From Clostridiales bacterium (GTDB taxonomy: Bacteria > Bacillota > Clostridia > Christensenellales > UMGS416), in the NCBI GenBank assembly GCA_012515725.1, contig JAAYXU010000041.1, forward strand, positions 1 through 5,647: a DNA stretch of 5,647 nt. The letters are read 5' to 3'. Position 1 is the first letter of the stretch; each line of letters begins with the position of its first letter. Made by a program: the position numbers and the translations under genes. The notes under the pieces are model-generated. The model ran no database searches. It had not been told where the DNA came from and saw only the letters and a program-made list of their open reading frames with translations. Of the stretch, positions 5,289-5,647 are shown piece by piece.

Positions 5289-5647
5289 ATGGCAGATATA
5301 ACCAGAGAGCAACTCATTGAGGCCATAAAGGGCATGAACGTACTGGAGCTTTCGGAGCTCGTAAAGGAACTTGAGCAGATCTTCGGCGTGAGCGCCGCTG
5401 CGCCCGTCGCCGTCGCTGCCGCCGCGCCCGCAGGAGGAGCGGCCTCCGAGGCTGCCGAGGAAGCGGTCGAGCAGACCGAGTTTGACGTCGTACTGGCCGC
5501 CGTGGGCGATCAGAAGATCAAGGTAATAAAGGTCGTGCACGAGCAGACCGGTCTGGGCCTCAAGGAAGCCAAGGCCATCGTGGACAGTGCGCCCAGCAAA
5601 GTCAAGCAGGGTCTTTCCAAGGAAGACGCCGAAGAGCTCAAGGCGAA
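5289..5647 (+). CDS. rplL: 50S ribosomal protein L7/L12 (3' end cut by window edge)
   Basis: Stalk protein that recruits and stimulates translational GTPases. The visible 119 residues cover nearly the whole protein, and roughly the last dozen residues lie outside. The N-terminal dimerisation and L10-binding helices are MADITREQLIEAIKGMNVLE (1-20) and LSELVKELEQIFGV (21-34). A flexible Ala/Pro/Gly/Glu-rich hinge follows (35-61). The C-terminal domain starts at TEFDVVL (63-69) and includes the conserved factor-binding stretch KIKVIKVVHEQTGLGLKEAK (76-95) and VDSAPSKVKQGLSKEDAEEL (98-117). It is the second gene of the rplJL operon, 33 nt after rplJ. Confidence 0.97.
   Translation, partial: MADITREQLIEAIKGMNVLELSELVKELEQIFGVSAAAPVAVAAAAPAGGAASEAAEEAVEQTEFDVVLAAVGDQKIKVIKVVHEQTGLGLKEAKAIVDSAPSKVKQGLSKEDAEELKA

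Overview
The window looks like part of a bacterial chromosome, most probably a G+C-rich anaerobic member of the Firmicutes (Clostridia-like). The pointers are strong AGGAGG-type ribosome binding sites, a Firmicutes-style L10 leader RNA with a transcription attenuator in front of rplJ, a glycerol-3-phosphate oxidoreductase of the GlpA/GlpO type common in anaerobes, and a glycerol kinase next to it. The genus cannot be read from the sequence. I see no phage, insertion sequence, CRISPR array, tRNA or rRNA.

Layout. Bases 1-814 (minus) hold the first 271 codons of an FAD-dependent glycerol-3-phosphate dehydrogenase-like gene that runs off the left edge. Bases 815-1112 are A+T-rich non-coding DNA carrying a good sigma-A promoter for that gene and, in its roughly 86-nt leader, an intrinsic terminator just before the ribosome binding site. 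Bases 1113-4398 (minus) hold three closely spaced genes read in the order glycerol kinase glpK, an EstA-like serine esterase, and lipoate-protein ligase lplA, with gaps of 30 and 16 nt. Bases 4399-4730 are the divergent control region. It carries a consensus rplJ promoter, the L10 leader and its attenuator, and an inverted repeat on the glpK side. Bases 4731-5647 (plus) hold rplJ and an almost complete rplL.

How the genes fit together. GlpK phosphorylates glycerol and the GlpA-like enzyme would oxidise the glycerol-3-phosphate to dihydroxyacetone phosphate, so the left part is a glycerol-use locus. It is split into two units: glpK-esterase-lplA, and a separately promoted, apparently attenuated glpA. 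The esterase could release glycerol or acyl groups from esters, but its substrate is unknown. LplA attaches scavenged lipoate to 2-oxoacid dehydrogenases or to the glycine cleavage H protein. The right part makes the ribosomal stalk (L10 plus L7/L12) and is controlled by L10 feedback.

No clearly new biological system is visible. The points most worth a second look are the terminator in the glpA leader, a glycerol kinase that seems to lack the HPr-phosphorylated histidine of low-G+C Gram-positives, the esterase and lipoate ligase inside a glycerol operon, and the position of rplJL away from rplKA.
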